A stretch of DNA of 46,350 nucleotides from Desulfobacterales bacterium (lineage in GTDB: Bacteria; Desulfobacterota; Desulfobacteria; Desulfobacterales; Desulfobacteraceae). The stretch is from the NCBI GenBank assembly GCA_023143455.1, contig JAGLHT010000016.1:1-46350 (forward strand), in the 5' to 3' direction. The notes beneath the pieces are model-generated. The model did no database searches, was not told the origin of the DNA, and saw nothing but the letters and a program-made list of their open reading frames with translations. Both the position numbers and the translations under genes were made by a program. Positions 8,812 through 17,600 of the stretch are shown here, piece after piece (position 1 is the first letter of the stretch; each line of letters opens with the position of its first letter).

Positions 8812-10947
8812 TTAACAAGTGAAAATAAAATTATTAGGGGAAAGCTTTTTCCATTTTTCTATTATTTTATTAAAATCTTTTAATTTAAATGGCTTAGCAA
8901 TAAAATCATCCATCCCAGCAGATAGGCAACGATCTCTAACTCCTTCCATGTTATACGCTGTCATTGCAATAATAGGAACCCTTGATTTGTTTTCAGACTC
9001 ACGTATTTTTTTTGTTGCTTCATAGCCATCAAGTTTTGGCATTTGAAGGTCCATAAAAATAAGATGATATGGACCTTTTGATAAAAACAATTTAACTGCT
9101 TCTTTGCCATTTTTAGCAGTATCTATTTTATAGCCGGAACTTTGCAAAAGTTTTAATGCAATCTGGATATTTGTAGGAAAATCATCAACAAAAAGAATGC
9201 GGATATTTGAATTAGGAATGTTGTTGTGATTATTTTTATTAACATTGCTTGAAATATTTAAGGCTTGGTTTTTCAACATTTTTTCAATTGTATCAGCAGG
9301 AATTGGCGGACTCATAAGAAAACCCTGATAAGAATCACACCCCATATGCCTTAAAAATGGGATTTGAGATTCACTTTCGACACCAACTGCAATAATACTT
9401 TTCAATTCAAGTGCGATTCCCATAGCAGCTATTGCAGAAACCAGAGCAGCGTTGCTTGGATTATTAGTAATATTTTGTACAAACTCCCTGTCAATTTTAA
9501 TTGCATCAATGGGGAATTTTTTCAAATAACCAATTGAAGAATAACCAGACCCGAAATCATCCATTATAATCATATTAATTTTAAGTTGCTTAAGACTGGT
9601 CAACGTATTCTCAACAATGTCATCATCTACAATAAAAACCCCTTCATTAATCTCTATTTCAAGATAACAAGGATCAAGTTGAGTGTCTTTTAAAATTTGT
9701 TTAATAATAATTGGTAACTTTTCATCGTGAAATTGAATTGGAGAAATATTTACAGAAACAGGCACTTTTGAACAACCTTTTTTTTGCCATAATATATTTT
9801 GCTCACACGCTTTTCTTAAAGCCCAATCGCCAATTTGGTTTATCAAACCAATTTCTTCTAAGAGGGGAATAAAGATAGTAGATGAGATAGTTTTATTTTC
9901 AGGATGATTCCATCTTAAAAGTGCTTCAACACCAGTAATTTGGTTTGTATTTATATCTATTCTGGGTTGATAATATAAATAAAATTCATTTTTTTCCAAG
10001 GCATCATATAATAATTTTCTAAGTTCAACTTTTTTGGAAATAAGAATGTCCATTTTATCAGTGAAAAATTTATAATTATTGCGCCCATGTGCTTTAACAT
10101 CATACATTGCAAGGTCAGCGTTTCTTACTAAGATTTCAGAGCTAATATTTTCAGTGGACAGACTAATTCCAATACTTAAACCAACATAGGCTTCGTTATC
10201 ATCCAGTAAAAAGGGTTTTTTAACTGAATCTAATAACCTTTTGACAATTTCTGTTACAGTCGATTTTTTTTCAATATTCTCGAGAATTATAAAGAATTCA
10301 TCGCCACTCATTCTAGCAATTGTGTCAGTTTCTCTAACACACACTTGCATTCTTTTGGCGAGTTCAATGAGTAACTTGTCTCCAGTAGAATGACCAAAAG
10401 TATCATTGACCATTTTAAAATGATCAAGATCGGTTACTAAAACAGCAATTTGCAATTTGTTGCGTAAAGACCGTTGCATTGCCAGTTTTAGTTGTTCATT
10501 AAAAAAAAGTCGATTTGGAAGCTTTGTTAACGGATCAAATCTTGCGAGTTCTTTTTGTTTTGCAATTTCTTCTTTTAATTTTAGTGTCGCTTCTATTCTC
10601 GCCCGAAGAGTTGTTTTATTAACTGGTTTTGAAATGTAATCAATAGCACCGGCATCAAAGGCTTTTTTTAGGCCTGATTCATCATCAGTTCCGCTTATCA
10701 TAACTATTGGAACCTCAAAAAAATTTTTATTGTTTTTAATATCAGTAATTATCTTACGGCCATGTTTATAAATTAGTTTAATATCCAATAAAATAATTTC
10801 AGTATCTTGCTCGAAGGAATTAAATAGTTTTTCAGGAGAGCTAAAGCCCATGAAATTTGTATAGCCTTCATCTTTTAAAACTGCCTCAAGAAAATTTCTT
10901 GAGGCAGTATAATCGTCAACTATTAATATTTTAATATTTTTATCCAT
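8812..10947 (-). CDS. REC-GGDEF-EAL-REC response regulator (c-di-GMP signalling)
   Basis: A 711-residue regulator with four domains: receiver at about 5-120 (acidic pair near 11-12, phosphoacceptor Asp55, Lys107), GGDEF at about 132-295, EAL at about 308-560 and a second receiver at about 582-700 (Asp588/589, Asp633, Lys685), joined by an asparagine-rich linker near 565-582. The cyclase motif is SGDEF (214-218) with a full inhibition site RETD (205-208); SGDEF proteins can be active. The EAL domain keeps EAL 341-343, Asn400, Glu432, Asp463/464, Lys484 and Gln541, but the usual EGVE motif reads VGVE: Val521 replaces the glutamate held to be the general base, so phosphodiesterase activity is doubtful. 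A good promoter lies at 10992-11020, and a perfect hairpin lies within the first codons. Confidence 0.95.
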   Translation of the reverse strand: MDKNIKILIVDDYTASRNFLEAVLKDEGYTNFMGFSSPEKLFNSFEQDTEIILLDIKLIYKHGRKIITDIKNNKNFFEVPIVMISGTDDESGLKKAFDAGAIDYISKPVNKTTLRARIEATLKLKEEIAKQKELARFDPLTKLPNRLFFNEQLKLAMQRSLRNKLQIAVLVTDLDHFKMVNDTFGHSTGDKLLIELAKRMQVCVRETDTIARMSGDEFFIILENIEKKSTVTEIVKRLLDSVKKPFLLDDNEAYVGLSIGISLSTENISSEILVRNADLAMYDVKAHGRNNYKFFTDKMDILISKKVELRKLLYDALEKNEFYLYYQPRIDINTNQITGVEALLRWNHPENKTISSTIFIPLLEEIGLINQIGDWALRKACEQNILWQKKGCSKVPVSVNISPIQFHDEKLPIIIKQILKDTQLDPCYLEIEINEGVFIVDDDIVENTLTSLKQLKINMIIMDDFGSGYSSIGYLKKFPIDAIKIDREFVQNITNNPSNAALVSAIAAMGIALELKSIIAVGVESESQIPFLRHMGCDSYQGFLMSPPIPADTIEKMLKNQALNISSNVNKNNHNNIPNSNIRILFVDDFPTNIQIALKLLQSSGYKIDTAKNGKEAVKLFLSKGPYHLIFMDLQMPKLDGYEATKKIRESENKSRVPIIAMTAYNMEGVRDRCLSAGMDDFIAKPFKLKDFNKIIEKWKKLSPNNFIFTC
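10880..10908. repeat. perfect inverted repeat inside the start of the REC-GGDEF-EAL-REC gene
   Basis: Arms 10880-10893 and 10895-10908 are perfect reverse complements of 14 bases around a single base. In the mRNA of the minus-strand gene this forms a hairpin about 40-70 bases after the start codon, followed by four U's. The repeat encodes about residues 14-23 of the first receiver domain, whose sequence still fits the family. Confidence 0.9.
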
Positions 10948-10991
10948 AAACTTGAATTACACATATCCTTGAATTAACTGCTGTAGGTAAT

Positions 10992-11020
10992 ATCATAGAG
11001 ATATTTTGCTCAAATTTCAA
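10992..11020 (-). promoter_or_regulatory. promoter of the c-di-GMP operon
   Basis: On the minus strand TTGAAA (11015-11020) and TATGAT (10992-10997) are separated by exactly 17 bases, close to the sigma70 consensus. Transcription would begin near 10985, about 40 bases before the start codon of the REC-GGDEF-EAL-REC gene. The 8-base direct repeat TTGAATTA occurs twice in the leader. Confidence 0.6.
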
Positions 11021-11042
11021 GTAAATTCGTAATGGTTAAAAA

Positions 11043-13118
11043 TTACTCTTGGGTTTTATTAGAAATTTTGGTTTCATTCTCTAATGCGATTATCTGGGCA
11101 GTTCTTGTTGGAAGATAAAGGCTTAATTTTGAATCAGCAATTGTAAAATGCACTTGATCAGAATAAAGTCTATCCTTACCACCAAAGCCGGGCATATCAG
11201 TGTTAAATACCATTTTATATTTTCCAGGAGTAGCATTAAACGTGTAATCCGAAAAGGAATTTATACTATTAAAATTAAAAGCAAATATAAGATTATTACG
11301 TTTAAAGATTAAAACTCTATCCTGCTCATGGATAAAAACAAGCTCTGGCGAACTTGTTTTATAATTTATAAAATTTTTCGCAAATTCTATCATTTTTAAA
11401 TCAAAATCACCAAGTTTTGAAAAATACAGGTTTTTGTTATATCTCAGCGACCATTGCCTTCTAGCATAATGATATGACCACTTATTTTTCTGCGATGGAA
11501 AGTCAATCCATTCAGGATGACCGAATTCATTACCCATAAAATTTAAATATCCATTCTTGGCTGTACAAATTGTAAGTAATCTGATCATTTTATGAAGTGC
11601 AACGGCTCTAAAAGATTCTATTGTTTCGTCATCAATTGACATGGAATCGTAAATATTTTGACCAAGAAGGCGCATCATTATAGTTTTATCTCCAACAAGA
11701 GCCTGATCATGGGATTCTGAATAACTTATAGTTTTTTCATCGTCTCGGCTTGAAATAAGTTCATGCCATAGGGTTCTTAAATCCCACTCTTCATCCTTTT
11801 GATCTTTCAAAAGCTTTATCCAATAATCAGCAATTCCCATTGCAAATCTGTAATCAAAACCTATCCCTCCTTTTTTTTGAGCAACTGAAAGTCCTGGGTA
11901 CCCACTAACATCTTCGGCTATAGTCAAATAATCAGCAGAAATTTCATGGATCAATTTATTTGCCATGGACAAATATGCGAGGGCATCAAGGTCAACATCG
12001 TCATTAAAATAATCATCATAAGATACAAAGTTTTTTGCTATTCCATGATTTTTATAAAGCATGCTTGTAATTCCATCAAATCGAAAACCATCAACCTTAA
12101 ACTCTTCTAACCAGTAACGTAAATTGGAAAGTAAAAACTTAATAACCATATTTTTTCCATAATCAAAGCATCTTGAATCCCATAGAAAATGAGTCCCTTT
12201 TTCTCCTTTGTGAAAAAACTGATAATAAGTATTGTCAAATTTTGATAAACCTTCAACTTCATTATTTGCAGCATGAGAATGTACCATATCGATAAGAACT
12301 CTAATCCCAATTCCATGTGCAGTGTCAATCAGGCTTTTTAATTCTTCAGGAGTTCCAAATCTTGATGAAGGAGCAAAAAAATTTGTTACATGGTATCCAA
12401 ATGATCCATAGTACGGGTGCTCCAAAACTGCCATTAACTGAATTGTATTATATCCAGCATGCTTAATTATAGGTAGTATGTTATCTTCAAATTCTTTATA
12501 AGTCCCTACCCTGCCATCTTCTAAAGCCATACCCGTATGAGTTTCATATATCAACAAAGGTTGATGGCTTTGTTCAAAATCTTGATGTTTGAATTTATAT
12601 TTTTTTTCAGGGTCCCAAACCTGTGCATTAAATATAAGTGTATCTAAATTCTGTACTACTCTTACCGCTGCGGTTGGAATTCTATCGAGTTCTATATTAT
12701 CGCTGATCATTAATAATCTAAAATGTTGATTATGCTTAAAAGTTTTTTTTGGGAAAGTTTTATAAAAAGTCCCTTGTTCATTGTTTTTTTTAAGTTTAAA
12801 ATCAATATTTTTCTTCCAATTGGTCATATCCCCAATAATATATATTTCATCAGCATTAGGAGCCCATTCTTTAAAATACCAGGTATTGTCGTTGTTTTTA
12901 TGAAGGCCGAAAATATTATGGTAGTCTGCAAAATCATATAATGAATCATTTGATGTTTTAAGAATATTTGTTATTCTGTTTTTAATAAAATCATAGCGGT
13001 ATAAAACAATATTTTTGTATGGAAGAAGATATGAATCCTGAAATAAACCGAGAGCCGGAATATTTAAATTGGAATCAGAAGAATTAGACAATGAATGGTC
13101 TTTTAAGCATTTTTTCAT
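11043..13118 (-). CDS. 1,4-alpha-glucan branching enzyme, eukaryotic-type (GH13_8-like)
   Basis: Branching enzyme that cuts an alpha-1,4-glucan chain and rejoins it as an alpha-1,6 branch during glycogen synthesis. The 691-residue length and blocks such as EWAPNAD (84-90), YGSFGYHVTNFFAPSSR (237-253) and DGFRFDGITSML (343-354) resemble plant, fungal and animal enzymes more than E. coli GlgB. The N-terminal CBM48-like domain covers about 70-165. The GH13 catalytic residues are present: nucleophile Asp348, acid/base Glu402 (AEDVSG) and Asp471 after His470 (SHD). The C-terminal beta domain spans about 590-685. Its first 35 bases overlap the end of the glycogen synthase gene, so both are translated together. 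Such eukaryote-like branching enzymes occur in scattered bacteria; I could not test the origin of this one. Confidence 0.94.
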   Translation of the reverse strand: MKKCLKDHSLSNSSDSNLNIPALGLFQDSYLLPYKNIVLYRYDFIKNRITNILKTSNDSLYDFADYHNIFGLHKNNDNTWYFKEWAPNADEIYIIGDMTNWKKNIDFKLKKNNEQGTFYKTFPKKTFKHNQHFRLLMISDNIELDRIPTAAVRVVQNLDTLIFNAQVWDPEKKYKFKHQDFEQSHQPLLIYETHTGMALEDGRVGTYKEFEDNILPIIKHAGYNTIQLMAVLEHPYYGSFGYHVTNFFAPSSRFGTPEELKSLIDTAHGIGIRVLIDMVHSHAANNEVEGLSKFDNTYYQFFHKGEKGTHFLWDSRCFDYGKNMVIKFLLSNLRYWLEEFKVDGFRFDGITSMLYKNHGIAKNFVSYDDYFNDDVDLDALAYLSMANKLIHEISADYLTIAEDVSGYPGLSVAQKKGGIGFDYRFAMGIADYWIKLLKDQKDEEWDLRTLWHELISSRDDEKTISYSESHDQALVGDKTIMMRLLGQNIYDSMSIDDETIESFRAVALHKMIRLLTICTAKNGYLNFMGNEFGHPEWIDFPSQKNKWSYHYARRQWSLRYNKNLYFSKLGDFDLKMIEFAKNFINYKTSSPELVFIHEQDRVLIFKRNNLIFAFNFNSINSFSDYTFNATPGKYKMVFNTDMPGFGGKDRLYSDQVHFTIADSKLSLYLPTRTAQIIALENETKISNKTQE

Positions 13119-14592
13119 ATAAGTTTATATAATTTCCTGCACAAATTGTATGGTTAAACTCAAGTACGCTATCTATCATAATTCTGTTTATCTGTGTCTC
13201 TTTTATTTTATTATCAAGTTTATAAAATTCCATAGCTTTATCAATAGCCCATTGTAATCCATCAGAATTATGAATATTAAATAAAAATCCATTTCCTGTA
13301 TTATTTTCTATGTCTAATCGTTTAATAGTATCATGTAATCCGCCAGTATCAAAAACAATAGGCAAGGCACCGTAAATACATCCAATCATTTGAGGAAGTC
13401 CACATGGTTCAAAACTTGATGGCATAAGAATAAAGTCTGATGATGCAAATGCCTGGTGTGACAGGTCTTCATTAAAATCACATATGACAACATTTTTTTC
13501 TATTGAATGAAATTTAACAATGTCTCTAAAATGACCATCAAAACTACCACTTGCGACAACAACAATCTGGAGATTTATATCATGATAAAAATTAATATTG
13601 TTATACATAACATCTGCTAACAGTTGACATCCTTTTTGTACAGGATCAAGTCTGGATGGCCAAAATAAAAGCGGTGCGTTTTTATCAACTTCAAGATCAA
13701 GCATAAATTGAAGATGTTCCTTGTTTTTAATTTTCTTTTCATGATGATTTTTAGGTCCATAATTGAATCTGATTTTTTCATCAACAGCCGGGTTAAATTC
13801 AGGATCTGGTGCATTAATAATTCCTGTTGCACATTGAGCATAATATTTATTTGTAAGTTCTTGCTTGATTTGAGGTTCTACAAAAGGATGTTTACCTGCA
13901 ATTATTTCCATTAAAAATGTATGACTTACAGTATTTACATAATGAGCTGAAAAAATTCCAGATGTTAAAAAATCAACTTTATTCCAATTCCTGCTTTCTT
14001 CATAATTATACGGAGGGGTCATAAAATAAAGCTGATTCCAGAATGATGCTGCATCAATTCCCCTGTCTTCTATTTCAGCCATAGTTGATGTTATTGTGTG
14101 AATATTATGAATAGTGAAAAGGCATGGAATATTAAACTGTTTTGCCATGGCAGGAATTAATCCTGTCATCCAGTCATTACAATGAATTATGTCAGGTTTA
14201 ACCCTTGGAATGATATTGTTTATAACCTCTCTTTGAAAAGCAAGTGATACTTTTAAATCTTTATCAGAATATCCTGAATAAATGTTGTTTAAATAGTAGA
14301 ATGCTCTATCTTCTGCAAGGTGAACTCTATCATCATCAAGTCGATCAATAATTTTATCAATTTCTTTTATAAATGTTTTTGGATTATTTTTATCGAATAT
14401 TGACCTGTAATCCGGAAGAGCCACATGAACATCAGCATTTAAATCATAAAGAGCACTAATTAAAGCTGCTGATACATCTGCAAGACCACCTGCTTTTGCA
14501 GAATAGTCGTCAAGCTTACCCATATCTTCAGGTATATAGGTAACTTCTGGAGTTACAATTAAGATTCTAGGCTTTTTATTTTTTTTTGCCAT
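13084..14592 (-). CDS. glgA: glycogen/starch synthase (GT5)
   Basis: Glycosyltransferase family 5 enzyme that extends alpha-1,4-glucan from a nucleotide sugar (ADP-glucose in most bacteria). The 502-residue protein has the N-terminal substrate motif KAGGLADV at 33-40, close to the KTGGLADV consensus, and the C-terminal catalytic block FEPCGLPQ around residue 390, where the glutamate and glycines hold the sugar phosphate. It overlaps the branching-enzyme gene by 35 bases and follows the debranching gene by 82 bases. No clear ribosome-binding site precedes the ATG. The ADP-glucose pyrophosphorylase (glgC) and phosphorylase genes are not in the window, so the donor sugar rests on the family alone. 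Confidence 0.94.
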   Translation of the reverse strand: MAKKNKKPRILIVTPEVTYIPEDMGKLDDYSAKAGGLADVSAALISALYDLNADVHVALPDYRSIFDKNNPKTFIKEIDKIIDRLDDDRVHLAEDRAFYYLNNIYSGYSDKDLKVSLAFQREVINNIIPRVKPDIIHCNDWMTGLIPAMAKQFNIPCLFTIHNIHTITSTMAEIEDRGIDAASFWNQLYFMTPPYNYEESRNWNKVDFLTSGIFSAHYVNTVSHTFLMEIIAGKHPFVEPQIKQELTNKYYAQCATGIINAPDPEFNPAVDEKIRFNYGPKNHHEKKIKNKEHLQFMLDLEVDKNAPLLFWPSRLDPVQKGCQLLADVMYNNINFYHDINLQIVVVASGSFDGHFRDIVKFHSIEKNVVICDFNEDLSHQAFASSDFILMPSSFEPCGLPQMIGCIYGALPIVFDTGGLHDTIKRLDIENNTGNGFLFNIHNSDGLQWAIDKAMEFYKLDNKIKETQINRIMIDSVLEFNHTICAGNYINLYEKMLKRPFIV

Positions 14593-14674
14593 AATTTTTT
14601 ATATTTAAAGGATTTGAAAATTTTTTAGTAGCTTTAGTAATTGATAGTATCATTATTATTGTATATTTCACAAC

Positions 14675-17600
14675 TTATTTTTTTGTTAATATATTTATTA
14701 CACGAGCAAGTTCACTTGATCCCCAGGCTTGAGCATCACAGCCTCTTGGTGTATGCGGGGAATCTCCATCAAGAATTTCAGGGATATATCCTGCTGCTCC
14801 TTGTCTCATAATCGAAATTGAACTGCCTAACCAGGCAAGCGCTGTATCCCTACTCATCTCTCCAAATACTTTAAACCAAGCTTCGGAAAATAAAGGAAAT
14901 TGCCAAGTCCAAGCAGTACCATTATGATAAGCAGGTTTTCTCCTAGTGTCTTCGTCACCTGCGTAAGTCCCCGAGTAAGGATAGTAAGGGTTTTTTAAAA
15001 CTTTGTTATCATAAACAATTTCCAAAGGATAGGAAATCTCTCTGTCAGCAAGGCTTCTTATTGCACCGGGGACAAGAAGTTCCATTAATGTTTCCAAGGT
15101 TTTAATTAAGATTGTTTGATCTTTTATTACTCCCAGAGTAATTAATAAAAGTTGATTTGGACGCAAGGCATCGTCAGGGGCTGCCAGCAAAGCCGGTGTA
15201 GAATTGTCTGCATGGAGACAATCGGAAAAATAATTTTTATCTTTTATATAAAACAATTTTTTAATAGTATTTTGTAATATTAAAGCCTTTGCTTTCCATT
15301 CTTTTCTTTTTGTTTTATCGTCAATTTGGGATAAAAACTCTAAGGCATAGTGCCAGAGAGCTTGAATATCAACTGGATAGCCTTGCCTAGGAGAGCAAGC
15401 AGGGTAATTAGTATCCATCCATGTGTAATGTGAAGGACTGAACAAAAGAAATGTTTCTTTGTCTGCAAAAATTTTTGATGTTGTTCCTTTTAAAAACGAA
15501 TCAGCTATTGATATAAGAATTTGTTTTACAGTTCTACCGTTGAGTTTATGGCTTAAAAAATCATGGCAATTTTCTTTTTCTACAATTTCCCTGCAACATG
15601 CAAAAAACCATAAAGGTGCATCAGAAGTTTCTCTATTTGCAGTATCTTCACCACAAATCATGTTAGGCAAAGTTCCATTTTGTTCAAATTTACCAAACAG
15701 CCCTAAAATTCCTTTTGCCTGATCAAATCTTTCAAGTTCTATTAATGCTCGACAAAAAATCAAACTGTCCCTACCCCAATCTAAAAACCAAGGAAAGCCT
15801 GCAATCACGCTATTTTTTCCATCTCTATTTACAATAAAAGCATCAAGAGTTTTATAAACTGCATCCTTAAATGAAAATTTTGAACCAGATTCTTCAATAT
15901 TTAAGTTTTTGTCATTTTCTATAATATCTTTTGGATTGTCATCTGAAGTAAAAGCACATGCAGAAATATTTATGGTTTCATTCCCTGAAAGTTGAACACT
16001 AAAATATCCAGGACTAAATATATCAGAGTTTGAATCAAGACCTCTTTGAGCTTCAAAAGGATAATGAACATTATATTGCCATTCAGGTTCAATTTTAAAA
16101 AATCCGCTTGAGACCTCTATATAAAGTTTTCTGTTTATATCCGGTTCAAAAACAAATCCATTTTCAAAATTCTTTACTGCATTAATAATATTATGTTCTG
16201 GTCCTTTCCATGCTTTTACTGTTTCATGGAAACTTCTATCTTCGATATCTGGCCTTATTGTAAGGCTTATAAACTTTTTATCAGAGAGGACGTGCTTGTC
16301 ATTGTTGGCCTTATTCCTGACAATTAAAAGTTTTACTGAATTATTAGTTTTTGAAGTTTTAAGAATTAATTCAATTGGGAAATAGTTACCTTCAGAAGTT
16401 GGAATATGGAAAAGCCATTTTGCTTCTCTATTGTTTAAAATTGAAAATTTTTCAAGACAATCTGGTGCAAGTTCTTTGGAATAGCCTTGATATGATGCCC
16501 AGATTCTGAAACGGGTAAGCAAAATCCATCTATTTTCAGGATATTCTTTATTTAAATTTGCGGCAATTAGTGCATCATACCTACTTTCGAGTTTTCCCCA
16601 CCAGGCAGAAGCTCGCATCATACCGCCCTTATCAGTTGTTTGTAGAAATTTCAATGAGGGATCATTAACAATTTTTTTTCTTGTGAAAGATGTGTTGATA
16701 AAAAGATCTTCAAATTTTGCAAGAAAAAGTATGGATGAGTTATATATTTGAGTTTTTTCTTTTTTAAATATTCTTAACTTTAAGATTAGCTTCCTCGATT
16801 TTTTTGGAGTTTTAAATGGCATAAAAATAGCAAAGTATTTTTCAGAGGTTTGTCCTGTATTGTCAATTGGAAGGGCTTCCTCATATCCAAAAGTTGATTT
16901 GTTTTCAGAATTGTTTTTTATGATTTCTGCTCTGAAATTCGAATCTGATAAAATAAGTAAAAAATATCCAGGGGGAATCATAACATCACGCTTTGTATCA
17001 ACTCTCATATTAAAGAGTATAACTTTAGTTTCCAAAGTTTTATCATTTAATGATCTTATGAATTCAACAGGGTTTTTTCCAAATTCTTTTGCAGCAGTGT
17101 TAATATCAAATTTCTTTATACTTTTATAACCATTTAAAGCAACGTAAATATTTAGAACCTTTGCTTTAAGTTTTTGTATGTATACTCTTTCAGGAATTTT
17201 AAATGCTGATTGGTTTTTTAAATCCTCAAGGTCATTTTTATCTTGAGAAAGTGCAAGCACTTCTCCTGGCGAAAGTTCAAAGAAAGAATCAGTTTTTATG
17301 GTGCTGGTCAAAATTTTATTTTCTGAGATAAGATCATAAAAAGGTAAATTAGGATCTTTGAAATATGAATTTTTCCATGTAACTTGAGTATTATTATTTA
17401 TATCAAGGTTAATAAGAACCAAAAGTTTTTTACCCGCATTAATATTATTACGAAAAAGAGCAATGCAGTTCCCGTTATCTTTTTGAATTAATTTTAATTG
17501 AGTATCATTAAAAAAAGTAGGATGCGATTTTAAAATACTATTTAGTTTTCCAATGTGTGCTACCTGGTTTTCATTTGAACCCCAGTTTAAAGAATTAAAC

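Noticed and set aside
8812-10947. SGDEF instead of GGDEF as proof of an inactive cyclase
   Set aside because: Proteins with SGDEF are known to be active, and the inhibition site is intact, so activity cannot be excluded.
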